Source of the DNA: Sporolactobacillus spathodeae | GTDB lineage: Bacteria; Bacillota; Bacilli; Bacillales; Sporolactobacillaceae | Length of the DNA stretch: 64,000 nucleotides | Direction: 5' to 3' | NCBI RefSeq assembly: GCF_016908935.1 | Contig: NZ_JAFBEV010000004.1 | Span: 118,925-182,924 of the forward strand | In this document: positions 61,947-64,000 of the stretch, piece after piece | Position numbering within the stretch: the first letter of the stretch is position 1 | How the letters are laid out: each line of letters begins with the position of its first letter | The notes under the pieces: model-generated | The model's input: only the letters and a program-made list of their open reading frames with translations | What the model was told of the DNA's origin: nothing | Databases searched by the model: none | Translations under genes and position numbers: made by a program

Positions 61947-62474
61947 TCAGTCGTGGTAATAGCCCTCTTCCCATTTCTTTTCAAATTCATCAAAGAAATG
62001 TTCGTTTCCCGTCTGCTCTGGTTTCGGTCCTTCAAGCGCATTAATTTTCTTAATTAACGCTTCGTGTTCCGGTGTTTCTTCGTAATCCGTTGTGATAAAT
62101 TTATCGACAATTGCTTTAATCAAATCAACGCCAGTGATATGTCCGCCGACTGCGACGACATTCGCATTAAGCGTTTTTCGCGCATATTCAGCTTCCGAAA
62201 CATCGCGCACGAGAGCCACTCGCGCATTAGGTACCTTAGCGGCTGATGAACTAATGCCGACACCCGTACCACAAAGGACAACACCAAATGCTGCTTCGCC
62301 GCTGACTACCTTTTCAGCCGTTTTTTTGCCATAAATCGGATAGTGGGTACGAAGTTTATCATACGTTCCATTATCAATAACTTCGTAGCCTTCCTCTTTC
62401 AAATGTTCGCTGACTCGCTCTTTGATGTCGGTTACGATGTGATCGCATCCGATTGAAATGACTGTTTTTGTCAT
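61947..62474 (-). CDS. lacB: Galactose-6-phosphate isomerase subunit LacB
   Basis: 175 residues, RpiB/LacAB fold: ISIGCDHIVTDIKERVSEHL, NGTYDKLRTHYPIYGKKTAEKV, GVVLCGTGVGISSSAAKV and ALVRDVSEAEYARKTLNANVVAVGG. Catalytic Cys in VLCGTG. With LacA it converts galactose 6-phosphate to tagatose 6-phosphate. The second of two adjacent ATGs (62474) is better spaced from AAGGAGG than 62477. Confidence 0.95.
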   Translation of the reverse strand: MTKTVISIGCDHIVTDIKERVSEHLKEEGYEVIDNGTYDKLRTHYPIYGKKTAEKVVSGEAAFGVVLCGTGVGISSSAAKVPNARVALVRDVSEAEYARKTLNANVVAVGGHITGVDLIKAIVDKFITTDYEETPEHEALIKKINALEGPKPEQTGNEHFFDEFEKKWEEGYYHD

Positions 62475-62529
62475 CATTCTTCCTCCTTATATATATATCA
62501 TAATGACGCATCGTCTCGAAAACAGCTGG

Positions 62530-62570
62530 ATTGTAGCAATCTGCTTCAGCTGCTCGCTTGCAGCTAACGT
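62530..62570 (+). repeat. Trace of the interspersed repeat between lacA and lacB
   Basis: CTTCAGCTGCTCGCTTGCAGC matches only the 5' GCTTCGGCTGCTCGCTTGC motif. Confidence 0.4.
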
Positions 62571-62625
62571 CAGAGTGTTCCACCACAATTTCACACACAA
62601 AGTGATTTGTGCCTTTTTGTCAAAA

Positions 62626-63078
62626 TCAGGCCATTTTATTGACCATATCAATTCGCACCATGTGACGTCCGCCGTCAAACGGGGCTTCAAGGTATGCTTT
62701 CGCACAGCTCTTCAACAACTCAGAACCAACAACCGCCGTGCCCAGTGTGATCATCAATGCCCCATTGTGTCTGCGTGTCATACGAGCTGAATGCTCATCC
62801 GAAACATTGGCACAGATGACATGCTTCAGTTTGTTCGCAGCCATGAATGCGTCCGTTCCCCACTTATCAATGACAATGCCACGTGGTGCCGTTTCGCTTT
62901 TGTCTTCCCCATTGTTCGTTTCCTTCAATGTTTGTTTTGCAACGGCAACCGCTACGTCTACAAAATCCTGCCCCTCTTTGGAAAGATCGAGAATTTCATA
63001 ACCTTCTTCCTTTAATTCCAAAACCAATTCATCTTTTGCCTTTGCCCCATCTTTATCAGCACCAATAATGACTTTCAC
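62626..63078 (-). CDS. lacA: Galactose-6-phosphate isomerase subunit LacA
   Basis: 150 residues, paralogue of LacB: MKVIIGADKDGAKAKDEL, GIVIDKWGTDAFMAANKLKHVICANV and ARMTRRHNGALMITLGTAVVG. A loop of ~10 residues (ETNNGEDKSETAPR) makes it slightly longer than the usual 141. First gene of the lac unit, under the promoter/operator at 63145-63181. LacC (tagatose-6-phosphate kinase) is not in the window. Confidence 0.94.
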   Translation of the reverse strand: MKVIIGADKDGAKAKDELVLELKEEGYEILDLSKEGQDFVDVAVAVAKQTLKETNNGEDKSETAPRGIVIDKWGTDAFMAANKLKHVICANVSDEHSARMTRRHNGALMITLGTAVVGSELLKSCAKAYLEAPFDGGRHMVRIDMVNKMA

Positions 63079-63144
63079 AGTTCTCCCTCCTCAAATTAAA
63101 CAAAGAAACAATGTTATCAAATGTTTGTTTTTGTTTACAAGAAC

Positions 63145-63173
63145 AATTTATCACCGTTTATTTTAAATGTCAA
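63145..63173 (-). promoter_or_regulatory. Promoter of lacA-lacB
   Basis: TTGACA, 17 bases, TAAATT on the minus strand. The -35 is embedded in the operator at 63168-63181. Confidence 0.75.
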
Positions 63174-63181
63174 CGCTTTCA
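63168..63181. promoter_or_regulatory. cre/LacI-type operator 1
   Basis: TGTCAACGCTTTCA; one mismatch to the CcpA cre consensus TGWAANCGNTNWCA, overlapping the lacA -35 box. Confidence 0.75.
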
Positions 63182-63319
63182 GCTAAAACAATTATTCATG
63201 TTTTTTCTTTAAAATTTTAATTTCGTTCCCCGAGATATAAGTAGACGATATTTTCTATCTTATTAAATAAACGTTAATATAATCACGTTTTTCAAAGAGA
63301 TAGTGTACAAAATTATCTA

Positions 63320-63348
63320 TTGACAACGTTTTCAAAAAGGCTTACATT
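63320..63348 (+). promoter_or_regulatory. Promoter of the PTS IIA gene
   Basis: TTGACA, 17 bases, TACATT, ~50 bases before the start. Confidence 0.72.
63321..63334. promoter_or_regulatory. cre/LacI-type operator 2
   Basis: TGACAACGTTTTCA, almost the same sequence as operator 1 and again overlapping the -35 box. The pair shares TGWCAACGYTTTCA, whose C at position 4 departs from cre, so a pathway-specific LacI/GalR-family repressor is possible instead of or besides CcpA. Confidence 0.75.
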
Positions 63349-63403
63349 AAACGTGTGAACAGAGAACAACTTTGAACATATTAGAACGATAGGAGGGAAA
63401 ACC

Positions 63404-63892
63404 ATGGGACTTCCACTAGATATTCAGGAGAACGATATCCTTTCCATTTCGGCCGCAAACCAAAAGCAACTCTTTGAGCGGCTCGGTGAGATTTTAGAGC
63501 AGCGCGGTGAAGTCACCGATGCCTTTTCAGAAGCCATTTTTGGCCGCGAACAGCAATTTCCAACTGCGCTTGATATGCAGCCACTCTTTGCTGGCGGCCC
63601 GAATATTGCGATTCCACATACGGAACCTGCATTTTGTAAAACAAAGAAAGTTGTCGTTGTCCGACTCGAACAGCCCGTCGATTTTCGCAACATGATCAAT
63701 CCTAAAGAAATCATTTCTGTACAATTTCTGTTTGCTATCCTTAACGATAATCCTTCGGCACAAACAAACATTCTTGCCAATTTAATGGATTTGTTCAAAA
63801 GTGAACATTTTCTTGAAAGACTTGGCCAGACAACAAGTGCTCACGATGTATGCCAGGTTCTTCAGCAATATGCCAATTTTGAATGCGCTTAA
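63404..63892 (+). CDS. gatA: PTS EIIA protein, galactitol/fructose type (GatA-like)
   Basis: 162 residues, PTS_EIIA_2 fold. The phospho-accepting His is in GPNIAIPHTEPAFCKTKKV near residue 70. AGGAGGG precedes the ATG. It probably heads a galactitol- or galactose-specific PTS operon continuing past the window, delivering the sugar phosphate used by LacAB-LacD, which is divergently transcribed. 63893-64000 shows no further gene start. Confidence 0.92.
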   Translation: MGLPLDIQENDILSISAANQKQLFERLGEILEQRGEVTDAFSEAIFGREQQFPTALDMQPLFAGGPNIAIPHTEPAFCKTKKVVVVRLEQPVDFRNMINPKEIISVQFLFAILNDNPSAQTNILANLMDLFKSEHFLERLGQTTSAHDVCQVLQQYANFECA

Positions 63893-64000
63893 CTTATAAA
63901 ATTTAAGTCTTGTGGTATTAAGTCAAGGCCTAAATAAGATTTAATTCTTTGTTTCTCAGATACCTTTGAAAAATAAGACAACACTAACCTAAGCCTTCAA

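Noticed and set aside
1..64000. tRNA, rRNA, tmRNA genes or a replication origin
   Set aside because: I found no cloverleaf sequence ending CCA, no rRNA-like stretch and no DnaA-box cluster by eye; a tRNAscan or Infernal run would be needed to be sure.

Overview
This window is chromosomal DNA of a motile, low-to-mid GC Firmicute of the Bacillales. The gene order yvjA-prfB-secA-hpf-fliT-fliS-fliD-flaG-hag, then csrA-fliW-yviE-flgL-flgK-flgN-flgM-yvyF-comFC-comFA-degU-degS-yvyE-tagU-tagO-tagA, is the late-flagellar/competence/teichoic-acid order known from Bacillus subtilis. Sigma-D type promoters, TTG/GTG starts with strong AGGAGG sites and a tagatose-6-phosphate pathway fit a Sporolactobacillus- or Bacillus-like organism, but I cannot name the species.

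Layout. 1-12.5 kb: YitT-family protein, RF2 with its programmed frameshift, SecA, long HPF, then the fliTSD-flaG cluster and flagellin on the minus strand. 12.5-34.9 kb: an accessory region inserted between hag and csrA, which adjoin in B. subtilis. It starts with an AT-rich five-gene minus-strand operon that looks like an undescribed ribosomally made, modified peptide system: Cys-rich precursor, attenuating terminator, RadC-type JAMM protein, two RRE-ThiF/E1 enzymes, UvrA-like ATPase. Next come a NERD-type nuclease gene split by a 1570-bp IS4-family insertion with an 8-bp target duplication, a PLP-fold sugar aminotransferase, a YkuD transpeptidase, an IS1380 relic, a heptad-repeat protein, transporters and regulators, a ~0.8-kb degenerate tandem array, and a SAM-I riboswitch in front of a truncated LysR gene. 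35.1-40.3 kb: the sigma-D operon yvyF-flgM-flgN-flgK-flgL-yviE-fliW-csrA. 40.5-53.2 kb: C39 peptidase, comFC/comFA (no comFB), degSU, yvyE, LCP protein, TagO, TagA, Xaa-Pro peptidase. 53.5-59.8 kb: glycerate kinase, an SGNH-like secreted protein, motAB, and an HD-GYP protein with a cobalamin-sensor-like tail. 60-64 kb: lacA-lacB-(membrane protein)-lacD diverging from a GatA-type PTS IIA gene, with twin operators over the two -35 boxes.

How it fits together. Flagellar assembly, export chaperones (FliS, FliT, FlgN), anti-sigma control (FlgM), flagellin homeostasis (FliW-CsrA acting on a visible hag leader), motor proteins and two cyclic-di-GMP phosphodiesterase-like proteins form one motility theme; DegSU and ComF genes tie it to post-exponential decisions; TagO/TagA/LCP belong to wall teichoic acid synthesis.

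Superimposed on all this is an interspersed intergenic repeat of ~115-165 bp, at least eight recognisable copies plus fragments. It folds into a long hairpin whose arms show compensatory base changes between copies. Three unrelated ~20-nt-period tandem arrays also fill gene-free gaps.
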